Below, piece after piece: positions 43,796 through 54,049 of a stretch of DNA of 64,000 bases. Numbering within the stretch: position 1 is the stretch's first letter; the number at the start of each line of letters is the position of its first letter. The stretch is from Falciphora oryzae (Eukaryota > Ascomycota > Sordariomycetes > Magnaporthales > Magnaporthaceae), in assembly GCA_000733355.1 (NCBI GenBank), contig JNVV01000017.1, positions 232,934 to 296,933 of the forward strand. The letters run 5' to 3'. The notes below the pieces were generated by a model, which worked only from the letters and a program-made list of their open reading frames with translations, did no database searches and was not told the DNA's origin. Made by a program: the position numbers and the translations under genes.

Positions 43796-44700
43796 TGGTC
43801 GCTGTATAAACAGCGTGCTAGTACGTAGGCGTTTTGGGCCAGCGGATGTCGCCCAGGTCCCAATGGGGGGTGAGGGACAGAAGAGAGGAGCCGGCCGGAA
43901 CAACTGAGCGCGAGAGGCAGGCTATGCAAGATATAAGGACTGGTTGCCCGGCACGCAATTCGGTGGGCGAGGGTCTATATAATCCATCACAATGCACGCA
44001 TGCAACAAATTAGAAGGCCTGAAGAGTGTGTGGTGGGCCAACTTGCAGAAGACAGGCGACTGATGCAGCCATTGGGCCTCGCACTCTGGCCAATCGGACA
44101 GGATAAAAAGGGCCACACTAGGCAGCCTCCAACAGCCATGGCCTGTTCTTTGCACACGGGCGTATGCCATGCCTAGGCCCACAGAATGGTGGGTTGTGAT
44201 TGTCGGGTGGTCTGCAGCGATTATTACCATCCTGGGTTCCAATAGGGGCTGTCGTGCGGTGGCCCGACTGATACGTGTACTAGGCGGATGCCACCCAAAG
44301 TTGCAGCTGGTGTTGCAGCATAATGCAGAGGCATTCGAGGCGGGGCATGTGGAAAAAGTAAGCGATGCCCTGGGGCATGTCTGCCTTTGAATGGGCAGGC
44401 TGAGCCACGCTGAGCCACGCTTCGTACGGGCTCCCTCCATTGCTCGGGCAATGCACCGCCAGGGTGGTTGCACCGGGACGTGGATGATCTGGAGGTCAAA
44501 TGCAGCCCTGCCCAACGAACAGCATCAGTGTCCTTCCACCGCATTCTCGCTGCCGGCCCGCCACTCATATTCTTGATCAAAGGCGAATCCCATTCGGCTG
44601 GTGGCCGCGACAACCTGGTCGCTCGCGATGAGTACGCGATGCAGAAAAGGACTCATTGAAACACTCACGACCAAAGCAATCGATTGCACAATTACCTACA
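43796..44700. promoter_or_regulatory. Shared divergent intergenic region of the HeLo/NLR pair
   Basis: 905 bp between the two ATGs, presumably holding both promoters. Its middle contains a Copia remnant (44222-44400). No TATA box or operator is convincing by eye. Confidence 0.5.
44222..44400 (-). mobile_element. Copia remnant, inverse orientation
   Basis: The reverse strand reads GIRLVHVSVGPPHDSPYWNP, similar to Copia RNase H tails (hxhVxTxxxxADxhTK). At DNA level a 26-29 bp block GCACGACAGC..ATTGGAACCCAGG is an inverted match to about 42805-42835. It therefore forms, with the remnant at 42383-42870, an inverted pair around the HeLo gene. Confidence 0.55.
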
Positions 44701-47127
44701 ATGTCTATTCTAATGCGCGACACTGCCGTCCAGGGGAATGCTAGAGTTCACGTCGGAAACAATGTCTTTCTACCTGCGGAAAACGCAACCCCAAAGTCCC
44801 ACCGGGTCATCCCGTTCGATCGCAACCTGAATGTCGTCGTCCGCGATGGCATCTTCGCGGAGCTCGAAACACTGCTTCCCCCGTCCACCGGCTGCCGCAG
44901 CGCCGCCCTCTGGGGTCTTGGCGGGTCTGGGTAAGTTAAAGCGGCTGGCATTTTAAAGGGCAATGCTGGCGGAGGCAATGCTGACGGACCCAGAAAAACG
45001 CAGGTCGCACTCGAGTACGCCTGGCGCCGCGCCGAGGACCCCGCCTGCTCTGTCTTCTGGGTGCAGGCGGATGACGAAGCCACGTTCGCGCAGAGCTACA
45101 AGAAGATTGCGGAGGAGCTGGGTTTGGGAGGCGTCGAAGGCGAGAAACTCCTGGCGGCTGTGCAGAAGCGGATCGAAGCCGAGCCGTGCTGGGTGCTCGT
45201 CCTCGACAATGCGGACAACCTTAATCTGTTTGGCGTCGGCCAGACCTCGGCAACGACCGGCCTGCGTGGCTTTGTCCCACGCGCCGTGTCAGGGACGGTG
45301 CTGTGGACGAGCCGTGACGAGCGGATTGGCGGACTCGTCGGACCACCGCGGGCGATCAACGTGGCTCGCATGACAGACAAAGAGGCGATGGCACTACTCG
45401 AGAGAGTCCGGGGCAAAGCCGTTGGCGACGAGATGGACGACGCGAAAGCCCTCCTGTCCGAGCTCGATTGGCTGCCACTCGCTATCTCGCAAGCCGCGGC
45501 ATACCTGTGGTTGAACAAGATGCCGATCAAAAGCTATCTATCCAAACTGCGGAACGGCAAGAAGCGCTGGGAGGTGCTTAAGCAGTCACAGTTCGACCCG
45601 CATCGCCGGTACGACGTGCCAAACAGCATCCTTGAAACGTGGGCCATCTCGATCAAGCAAATCCGGGGTGAGAGCAGCATGGCATACAACATCCTCCACG
45701 TCCAGGCTTTCTTGGATAACGAGAACATTCCGTTTGAATTGATCCAAAAGGCGGCGACATTAGGCGACGTTGATGGCGTCGACGACGAGGACGTCTTTAC
45801 GGCTGCTGCCCGTCTCCAACATTTCTCCTTCTTCACCAAGCGTACAGACGGGCTTGTGTACGATATGCACAAGCTCGTCCAGGAGGCGGCACGGTACAGC
45901 CTAAAAACGGAGGACGCGGCGCATTTCGCGCGGGCGGCTCTTCGGGTTATGGCAGATCTGTTCCCTGAGCGGCGGCGGGAGCTGTGGGACACGTGCGAGA
46001 AGTATCTTGTGCATGCGCAGCGGGTGGGCGAGTGGGCGGAGCTGTCTAGGCAGGCAGTGGAAACGTCGGCGCTTTTGACACGTATCTCAAACTACCTTTT
46101 CGACTGCGGGAGGTGGAGAGAGAAGGAGCCTGTGGATGTAAAAGCGTACGAGCTTAGGAAGACAGCGCTAGGCAAAAGGCATCCCGATACGATCCGGAGC
46201 ATGGCAGAGCTTGCAGCGACATACCACGGCCAAGGGAGATACGACGATGCCGATAAGATCCAAGTTAAGGTGTTGGCACTGCGGCGCGAGGTGCTAGGCG
46301 AAAAGCATCCCGATACGATTTGGAGTATGGCGAGCCTTGCAACGATATACCACGGCCAAGGGAAATACGACGATGCCGAAAAGATCCAAATCGAGGTGTT
46401 GGCACTGCGGCGCGAGGTGCTAGGCGAAAGGCATCCGTATACGATTTTCAGTATGGCGAACCTTGCAGCGACATACCAGGCCCAAGGGAAATATAACACT
46501 GCCGAGAAGATTAAAGTCGAGGTGCTAGGCGAAAGGCATCCCGACACGATTTGGAGTATGGCGAGCCTTGCAACGATATACCACGGCCAAGGGAAATACG
46601 ACGATGCCGAAAAGATCCAAATCGAGGTGTTGGCACTGCGGCGCGAGGTGCTAGGCGAAAGGCATCCGTATACGATTTTCAGTATAGCGAACCTTGCAGC
46701 GACATACTACGGCCAAAGGAAATACGACGATGCCGAGAAGATCCATCGAGACGCTTTAGCATTACGGAGCGAATTTCTAGGCGAGAGGCATCCTGATACA
46801 CTTGTTAGTATGCACTACCTTGCACAGACACGGTACATGCTGGGCCGGAAAAGAGAGGCAGCAGAGATGATGGACGAGTGCTGCGAGCAGCGGCGCGTTG
46901 TTTTAGGCGCGGACCACCCGGATACGCGAGAGTCTGAGCGTGAGCTAGTTGCGTGGAAGGGAGCGGCGTCAGAGATGATGGATGAGTGCTGCGAGCAGCG
47001 GCACGTTGTTCTAGGCGCGGACCACCCGCGTACGCGAGAGTCTGAGCGTGGGCTAGTTGCGTGGAAGGGAGCGGCGTCAAAGGGGGGTTCATTTCGGACC
47101 AGGCTTTCAAAGTACCTCGGTTTCTAG
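44701..47127 (+). CDS. NB-ARC/TPR NOD-like receptor with N-terminal amyloid motif
   Basis: Exons 44701-44930 and 44994-47127 give 787 residues. The 63-nt intron (GTAAGT, CTGAC, CCAG) splits the Walker A codon and restores GLGGSGKT at 72-79. Residues 7-22 (DTAVQGNARVHVGNNV) form a HET-s-type amyloid motif closely like R1 of the neighbouring HeLo protein. Other NB-ARC marks are Walker B WVLVLDNADN, TVLWTSRDERI, LPLAISQAAAYL and an MHD-like MHKLVQ. From about residue 460 come about seven tetratricopeptide units of 42 residues (SMASLATIYHGQGKYDDAEK), several nearly identical in DNA, then a duplicated 36-residue tail. Known NWD2-type receptors oligomerise on ligand binding and template the HeLo partner into amyloid, triggering cell death. 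No lesion is visible. Confidence 0.92.
46315..46477 (+). repeat. TPR-coding direct repeat, copy 1 (163 bp)
   Basis: Identical to 46546-46708 except one G/A difference (46455 against 46686). Confidence 0.93.
46546..46708 (+). repeat. TPR-coding direct repeat, copy 2 (163 bp)
   Basis: Second copy, 231 bp (77 codons) downstream of the first. The intervening unit is one of 42 codons plus a short one of 35 that lacks seven codons (LALRREV). Confidence 0.93.
46864..47079 (+). repeat. Tandem 108-bp duplication in the NLR tail
   Basis: Two adjacent 108-bp copies (46864-46971, 46972-47079) encode EMMDECCEQRxVVLGADHPx and TRESERxLVAWKGAAS twice, with a handful of differences. Confidence 0.95.
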
Positions 47128-47129
47128 CG

Positions 47130-48380
47130 AAGTAGCAACCCTTTGTATATCACGATCTGGCCGGTCTGGAGTGCAGGAGAACGAAACGAACGCGATGGCT
47201 TCGTTCCGATCCGTCGCGTCAGCGCGTTCTGCCGCGTATTATGGGCGCGGCGGTCTCAAAACGCATCTGTGCGGCCAGCCGGCAGTTCTGGTCAAGGTAC
47301 CTACTATTGCGTGTAACGCTTTACCAATAAGTCGTACAACTGGACCTGGCAGGTCCGTCGGCCAAGCAGATCAAATACAAATAACATCACCAGATTGCCG
47401 GCCGGTTTCTGTCTTCCAGGCGGTCCAGACTGATGCATGACGACCGGAAAGACGCATTAGCGCAGAGGCCACAATCCCCGCTGGGGGAACTGAGCCGCGT
47501 GCACGAACACTCGGCTCGCGCCAAAACGTGTACGGAACTACCGAGTTCAAGACCGACGTCGCGTTCCGCGTCGTTCAACGCGGCCGTTTAGTGCTGTGCG
47601 GATGTACATGTTGCACGAACCCACGTTTTCCTCGTATACCGCGCGACAGGCGGGTGTGCTTTGCAGGGTCAGTGCATCGCGACAAGGGCGTGGCTAAGTA
47701 AACCTCGTTTTCAGGATGGCGTGTATAATATACATCTTCGCAAACAGTGGAATGGGTTCTTTTCGCAGCCGCTACGCTGTGTTGCACCTTGCGAAACAAC
47801 CTTGTATCTTGACATCCATATTCGACTCTGTCTTCCTGCATGTGCTTGAACTGCGTGGCTTTTCGATTTTTGCTTCCCATACGCTCCGGCCCATCTCAAG
47901 GGCTGAACAGATGTGCGAAGAGCAGATAGGACAAGAGGTAAAGGCAGACAAGGATGCAGCTGCCAAGGCAACTGCGTCGGCTTCACCATCGCATCTTCAC
48001 CGCCTCTTCGCGCTTCAATGTGCGGTTGAAACGATGCACCTGCCAATCGAGGCACAGGAAGGAAGCAGGCGGAAGACAGGCTGCTATTACTTATTGTCGG
48101 CGAATACACTGCGGGCAAGAGCCAGGGCAGCAACGGGCAGCAGCGCGCAAGGAAGGAAAAAAGAAAGGGGCGGGGGGTGGACATACTGAGGGCCTCATCG
48201 CCTCTGCCTCAGCCGCATCCTGTGCCAAATAGGTCGTTTAGGCAGGAACTGGCCTAGATCGAGGAGAGGCTTGCATGGGCCGAACAGAAAGTCTCACTCA
48301 GCCTCGAGCTGAACGCCACCTCTATGTCCGCTGCCGTCCAGCTGTACGATACTGGTGGTCGGCGCCACAGAAACCTGCTA
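47130..48380. other. Intergenic, no supportable gene
   Basis: A possible short exon MASFRSVASARSAAYYGRGG at 47195 is followed by a GTACCT donor-like site but no second exon. Not called as a gene. Confidence 0.4.
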
Positions 48381-48389
48381 AACCGGCAG

Positions 48390-48900
48390 CTCGCTCAGCA
48401 GCCGCCCCCACCCGACTCCACCAGGAGAATCTGCGCGTCAAGAGTGGGCAGGAACTGGCGGTTTGCACCAGCACCTCGACGAATGTGACACCCCCGAAGT
48501 TGCCGTCCGGTTGGAAGGCAGAAGGCGGGTTAATATCCAGCATTGAGTTCGGGTTCGTCAGCCTGGTGACCAGGTAACTGTAAGCTGTCCACGACGCCGG
48601 TTGTGTCGAACAGGCGCGCGTCGAGTTCCGCGGCCCAGCGCGACTGGACCTTACTTCCGCCACCGGGGCTGAACCGCCGGCGCAGTGAGACGCACGGCCT
48701 TAATGGTCGTGCGGTTGAATGCCGGGAGAGTGGCCAAAGAGCCGCGAGAAGTTCCAGTGAACCGAAAGGTAACAGCCAATGAGTTGGAAGGCAGACACGG
48801 ACACGCCTTTAACCAACGCTTCGCCCGTAAGATCTGCAGGTGGGCCAAGATATATTCGGGACGTTTTCGTCCCGGGATACCTCAGCGGTCGGTCATGCCG
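48390..48900 (-). pseudogene. GH95 alpha-fucosidase fragment (partial duplicate)
   Basis: Minus-strand pieces NFSRLFGHSPG (about 48730), then SYLVTRLTNPNSMLDINPPS and AFQPDGNFGGVTFVEVLVQ correspond to the segment from HRHFSHLWCLFPG to FQLDGNYGGSTLVEALL of the intact GH95 gene 3 kb away. The pieces lie in different frames with stops between. The catalytic Asp of the DGNxGG motif is retained. It is a truncated paralogue in the same orientation. Confidence 0.7.
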
Positions 48901-48954
48901 CTGGATGAAAGTCGGCCTCACTGCATTCTCTTCCGATTACACTAATCCGCGAGG

Positions 48955-49416
48955 CTACCTCTCCGCTAGCACCTCTGGGTCATTCCGAGCTTCTTCACAA
49001 ATACCCTTCATCCGAGCGTATAGTCCTTGGTCTTCTCGCTTCCACTTCCTCCCATCTGGAAACACGACTCTTCGCAGCCGACCTACCCAGGGAATTAATG
49101 GTTGGTAGTATTCGCTGAAGAAGTCCGTCATGGTCTTGTCAAAAACCCCATCGTCAGACACCGTGCCCAGTTTCTCCTTTGCCAACAATTCCATGCTGGT
49201 GTAATTCCACTGGTCAAACTCAGGAAGGACTCTGCTTTTATATGGCCCGTAGTAGTGGACGCATATCCAGAATAGGACCCAAAAGAATGACTTGAGGTCG
49301 TGCATGAAGGAATGCTGCTCGCCGAGAAGCGCCCCGATTGCCATGAACGCCCGCGTACCGGTTTTGCCCTTTGCTCCGGAGGCGTCTTCTCGTGGCTGTC
49401 TTACGGCGAGGCCCAC
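48955..49416 (-). pseudogene. FunK1-type fungal protein kinase, C-terminal fragment
   Basis: Reads VGLAVRQPREDASGAKGKTG, TRAFMAIGALLGEQHSFMHD, LKSFFWVLFWICVHYYGP, then YYQPLIPWVGRLRRVVFPDG. This matches the activation loop (GTxxFMAhxxL), helix F (HDLESFFWVLhWIC) and tail of FunK1 kinases. The DFG-equivalent, usually DLDLA, reads NVGLA, so the metal-binding Asp is missing. The N-lobe upstream is broken into several frames (to about 49700). FunK1 genes are frequent in accessory regions of filamentous fungi; their role is poorly known. Confidence 0.75.
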
Positions 49417-49659
49417 GTTGCTAACCCGCGACTCATCAGGCGCAGAGCCTCTGCGGAGCCTGCGGGAGCGGAGATCTCAACCAGGACATGACGCTCGTGC
49501 AAGCTCGGAAGAGACGATTCGGCGCGACAGCCGGAACTGATCCGCGGCCCCGAAGCGAACACGATTGACAGAGGCGGACTCGCGACAGCGTGGAGTTGAG
49601 GACGAGGAGGCATAGCACGGGTGTAAAGTTCATGGCTAATGGAACAATATATACAGACG

Positions 49660-50090
49660 ATTTTATACCACCCGGAACCCCAGGCTCCTGGGCGATCCAC
49701 CTCGTTCCTCCGAGATTTCGTCGGACCTCTCCATCGCGAAAACCACCCATTCGTTTCCGAGTGGCTGGAGTCGGTCCCGGAAGCACGCTGCCGGTCGGGT
49801 AACTATCTTTTCCGCTCAGCCGACCTTACGAGAGCTCTCAAAGACCGGTGTCCGACATGGGTAATAGAGGGGATGCCGATGGGTATGCGGTTCCGCCGAC
49901 GCCGGCGTTTATTGGGGCCCAGTCGTACCGAGGAGATGCGGATGCCGGATCGGTTGCGCCCTCGGACCTTACCGGTGCACTTTCCGGATCAGGGCGGTTA
50001 TCTGGGCGGAATCTCGTCGAGGACCCATACGATCGGGACATGAACTTGGCCGCAAACAACGTCTTGCTCCGTTCCTGGGAAGGGGGGCAA
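49660..50090 (+). pseudogene. N-terminal fragment resembling fungal DUF7924 proteins
   Basis: Plus-strand pieces in two frames: PFVSEWLESVPEARCRSGNY, then after a shift DADGYAVPPTPAFIGAQSYR and SGSGRLSGRNLVEDPYDRDM followed by NLAANNVLL. Wording and order resemble the variable lead of the fungal DUF7924 family, which sits before a nuclease-like core. The core is absent here. The family name is from memory and uncertain. Confidence 0.35.
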
Positions 50091-50099
50091 AGGTTAGGA

Positions 50100-51370
50100 A
50101 ACCCATGCCCGCTCTATGCCTGCTTGCTCATCAAGACAGCACCATTGGCCTGTCTTTGACGCGCAGTCTGTGTTCATCACGTCGGAAATTAGGTTCCGAT
50201 CGTTCTGACCTTCGAGGCGCCGGCCGGATCCCCGAACGAGTCGAGCACGGGAGACTTTATGGCCCACCAACGTGCCTAGTTTGAGTAAGTAATGACGTTT
50301 CCAAGACGGGGAAGAGAAGGTGAGCGGCGTTTCCAAGGATAAGGCACCCCGTCAGCTATCCCGGATGGCAGGCTTTCAGGCCGATATTCGACGGATGCGG
50401 TGGCTTGGGACGAGTGCAAGCTGCATGCAACTCGTAAGGTAAGCCTAAAGACTTGTCGGATCCTTTCACGCCGTTATAATGAGAGTTGCTTACCAGTCAG
50501 CTTATATAAAATAGTAACCTGGACACTTCGGGAACACCCCTAAGCGCGGTCCAAAAGTATAAAGTTCCTCAGCACCCTACGACGCATAGAAGTAGCAGAC
50601 ATATAAGAAATTTAGTTACAGGACGTCCAATTTATCGCTTGACTCCCTTTTAGGCCTTCCTCCCTAAGGGGAAAGATGTCTTCTGGAAAGACTTCTGGAA
50701 ACCGGAAAAATAGCCCCCGTCCTGACAAACAGCCGAAGGCGACTGTTGACCTGGCTACAGCTGACCTGGCCTGCTGGTACTCAGGCGGCAGCCGTAGCAG
50801 ATTCCGCCCGTTCCAAGTGACACATGCCTGATTAGAACTGATTCCTTACATTTCTGCATGTGTAGAGCTTGCTATTCCGTAACTACCTACCTACCTAGGT
50901 AGTCAGCGAGCTGTCAAGCCTGTTCAGGCCCTATTATGCCCTTGCCGCCGCATTCTGCTGGCAGCCATCTGGGCGTCAGGATCGGGCCGTCAGAAGGAAG
51001 CGGAATCCACTCGATTATCCAAAGCAAGCACACTACAAACGTGGCAACCACCAAAGAGCACAAGCATAGCAAACGCCCAAAACAGCACCACCAAGAAGGA
51101 CTATAACGCCTATCGCCCATGTCACTACTCGCGGTCGGCCCTGGTCGACAGTCTTTTATCCCTCATCCCCCTCTTCACCGACCGGCGCAAGCTCCTCCGC
51201 GTCCACCGTCACGGTCTCGCTCGGGCTGTCCGTAACACCCTCCACCTCCGCCGTCGCCCCGTCGTCGGCAGCGCCGCCGCCATTGCCTAAGACGAGGGCG
51301 TCCCCACTGATGTGCCTTTCTCGGCGGCCTAAATGCGTAACATAACTAGGTGGGTACAAAGAGTGTGTGT
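50100..51370. other. Intergenic, no gene
   Basis: AT-richer around 50450-50650. It includes the CTACCTACCTACCTAGGTAG palindrome-like run at 50883-50902. No coding signal. Confidence 0.45.
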
Positions 51371-51373
51371 CAT

Positions 51374-53969
51374 TTACGCTCGCGTGACTGTGAACTTCTT
51401 GCCAGCCTCTCCTTGCAGCTTGAGCACGGCCCCTTGTCCGACCCCGTCGACTTTAATAGCTTGCGCCGTTCCCGAATTCGCAGCAGCATCCCCGATGGGC
51501 ACGTCGCCCAGCATGACCCAGGCCGTGTTACCTTTCACGCTCGTGATGACCGCCCTCGTTAGCTTGGCGTCGGCGCCCCAGGACGCCTCGACCTCGAACC
51601 CGCCGCGCGCCAGCAGGCCCCTGAAATAGCCTCCGCCGCTGGACGCCCACTGGGTCGGGATGGCGGGGATGAGGCGGATGAGGTGGTGTGCGTTCTTGCC
51701 GCCGTTGGAGTCGCCCACGAATGCGGGTTTGAGGCCGCGGGCGTCGCTCACCACCACGGAGGCGTTGGAGGGAAGCGCGACGAGCTCGTGGCTTTGAAGG
51801 AGGGCTTCGACGAGGGTGGAGCCGCCGTAGTTGCCGTCGAGCTGGAATACCGAAGGGGGGTTCATGTCGAGCATGGAGTTGGGGTAAGTCAGGCGGGTGA
51901 GGAGGTACTTGTAGCTGTCAGCCACCCCGGCGCCATCCAAGAGGCGTCCGAGAAGGGCGACGGCCCAGGCGCGGGACCAGCCGGTGGAGCCACTGCCGTT
52001 GCTAAGTCGACGGCGGACGGCCGCCCTGGCGAGGTCGAAGGAGGTTCGGTTGGCCGAAGTGATGCGGCTTCCGGGGAAAAGACACCAGAGGTGGGAGAAG
52101 TGGCGGTGTCCCGGTTCGTTCTCGGTGAAGTCACGGTACCACTCGGCCAAGCCGCCGTATTGATCCTTGCGCAAGGGCATAAGGCGGGCCCGCGCAGCCA
52201 TGAAGCGTCGCGAAAGGGCACCTCCGTCGCTGGCGCCGATGATCTTTTCCATCTCCAGCATCTGGCCCGCTAGCTCCCAAAGGAGGCAGTTGTCCATGGT
52301 CGGGGCGATGGACATGGCGACGACCTGCCCACCGTTGGGCGCGCGGTATCGCTGCTCGGGCGAGACGGACGGGTTGCTAACCAGGTAGCCGTTGTATTCG
52401 GTCAGGAAGTCAAGGAAAAAGGAAGCGACATCGCGCAAGACCGGGTAATAAGCTTTAAGGACTTCCGAATCTCCCGTAAAATCGTAGTGCTCGAAGATGT
52501 GCGTTACCAACCAAGCCAGGCCGCTGGGCCAGAATGTCGAACCCGTGTCGTTATCCTGGGGTGCGCAGTCTCCCCATAGGTCCGTGTTGTGGTGGCAAAC
52601 GGCGCCCGACATGTTGTACATCCTTTTGGCCACATCGCGGCCGTTTTCCTGCATCCGCTTGAGGTGCTTAAACATAGAGTCATGGAGCTCCGGCATATCT
52701 GCGAGGCATTGTCAACACAAAACCCATTTCCAGTAAGAGTTGGGCTGCTTCGTATGTAAAAGGGAAAAGCATACTCGTGACAAGTGCGGGCCAGTAATTC
52801 ATTTCCAAGTTGATATTGATGGTGAATTTAGACCCCCACGCCGGATTGGGGCTGTCGTTCCAGATGCCTTGCAGGTTCGCCGGCAGCGTTCCCGGCCTCG
52901 CGCTCGCGATAAGCAGGTAGCGGGCAAAGTACCAGTACAGCGTCGAGATCTCCGGGTCGAACGTGTTGGCCAAGCCACGGAGTCTATCCGCCGTGGGCTT
53001 GGACTTTTGCGCACTGGACGAGGTACCCAGGCTGAGCTCGACGCGGCCCGCCAGTGCCTTGTAATCTTTGATATGGTCAGCTCGAATAGCGTAGTAGCCT
53101 TTCGCGGACGCGCGGGCGAGGTCGGCAAGAACGGCGGACTGCAGGTCGCCCTTTGCCTTGCGGAAAGTTGTCCACGCCGACCAATAGATGACGGCCGAGT
53201 CGGCGCCGTCGACGGTGATGGTGTCTCCGGACTTCCTGACGGTGCCGCCCGTGGTGACGACCTTGGCTCCGGCGGTGAGAGAGATGGAGTTGCCGCCGCT
53301 CATGACGATGGTGTCGCTGCCAGGGGCGCTGGCCGAGTTCTGTCCGGAGGCGAGCGTCTGGCGCAAGTCGAAGGACACGGCGCCGCTCTTGCTAGCCGAG
53401 ATCTGGACGGCGATGATATCGTCGGGGAAGCTGGCCAGGTACTCCCTTTTGAAGGCCACGCCACCTACGGTGTAGTAGACCCCGCCGATGGCCTCCCCCA
53501 GGTCCAGCCATCGCTCGTAGCCACCAACCGATCCCGAAGCTCCTTTCATTGAAATGCTGAGTCTGCCAGGGTAGTCGTAGTTGCGCATCGAGTTGGGCGT
53601 CCCGGCGTAGTTGGTTGACGCGACACTATGTGCGCCGTTGAGGTCGTTGTTCACGATCATGGAGCGGATCCGGCCCAGGTTGGACAGGGCGTTGCGGTTA
53701 ACGCGGTCCATCTTGGCGCCGGACCAGAACGAATCCTCGTTGAGCACAATCGTCTCAGAGGTGGCGCTGCCGGGGAGCGAGAAGCCAAGACGCCCGTTGC
53801 CGATGAGGAAGCTGTCGCTGTAAGTGGTGCCGGCCGACGTCTGCCACATGCGCATGGGGTTGGATGCCGAGTTGGGCGGCGTGATGTCTGCAGCAGTGGC
53901 GCCGACCGTCATCCAGCCCGCGGCCAGCGCCGAAGCGAAGGCCTTGAGTCCGTCCCGAACCGAAGGCAT
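51374..53969 (-). CDS. Secreted GH95 alpha-L-fucosidase
   Basis: Exons 53969-52775 and 52698-51374 around a 76-nt intron (GTATGC...CGCAG) give 839 residues, the usual GH95 size. A signal peptide (FASALAAGWMTVGATA) precedes the N-terminal beta domain (MRMWQTSAGTTYSDSFLIGN). The (alpha/alpha)6 barrel holds the family marks: NINLEMNYW (about 384-392), CHHNTDLWG (433-441), ENEPGHRHFSHLW (around E591/E593) and FQLDGNYGG with D686. In the bifidobacterial enzyme the Asn pair, Glu and Asp at these places form the catalytic site, acting with inversion. It removes fucose (alpha-1,2 or L-galactose analogues) from plant or animal glycans outside the cell. Nothing is broken. A degenerate partial copy lies about 2.5 kb further along the same strand. 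Confidence 0.93.
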
Positions 53970-54036
53970 AGTGTCTTAGCGAAGGCGCGTGCGCGCGTCG
54001 GTATGTCAGTGCCCAGGTGTCTGCCATTCTGGGCCC

Positions 54037-54044
54037 ATTTATAG
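54037..54044 (-). promoter_or_regulatory. TATA box of the GH95 gene
   Basis: Minus-strand CTATAAAT centred about 70 nt upstream of ATG 53969. Confidence 0.55.
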
Positions 54045-54049
54045 CTCTG

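Noticed and set aside
47711..48189. 157-codon frames on both strands at the same place
   Set aside because: Mutual shadows without conserved features; neither looks coding.
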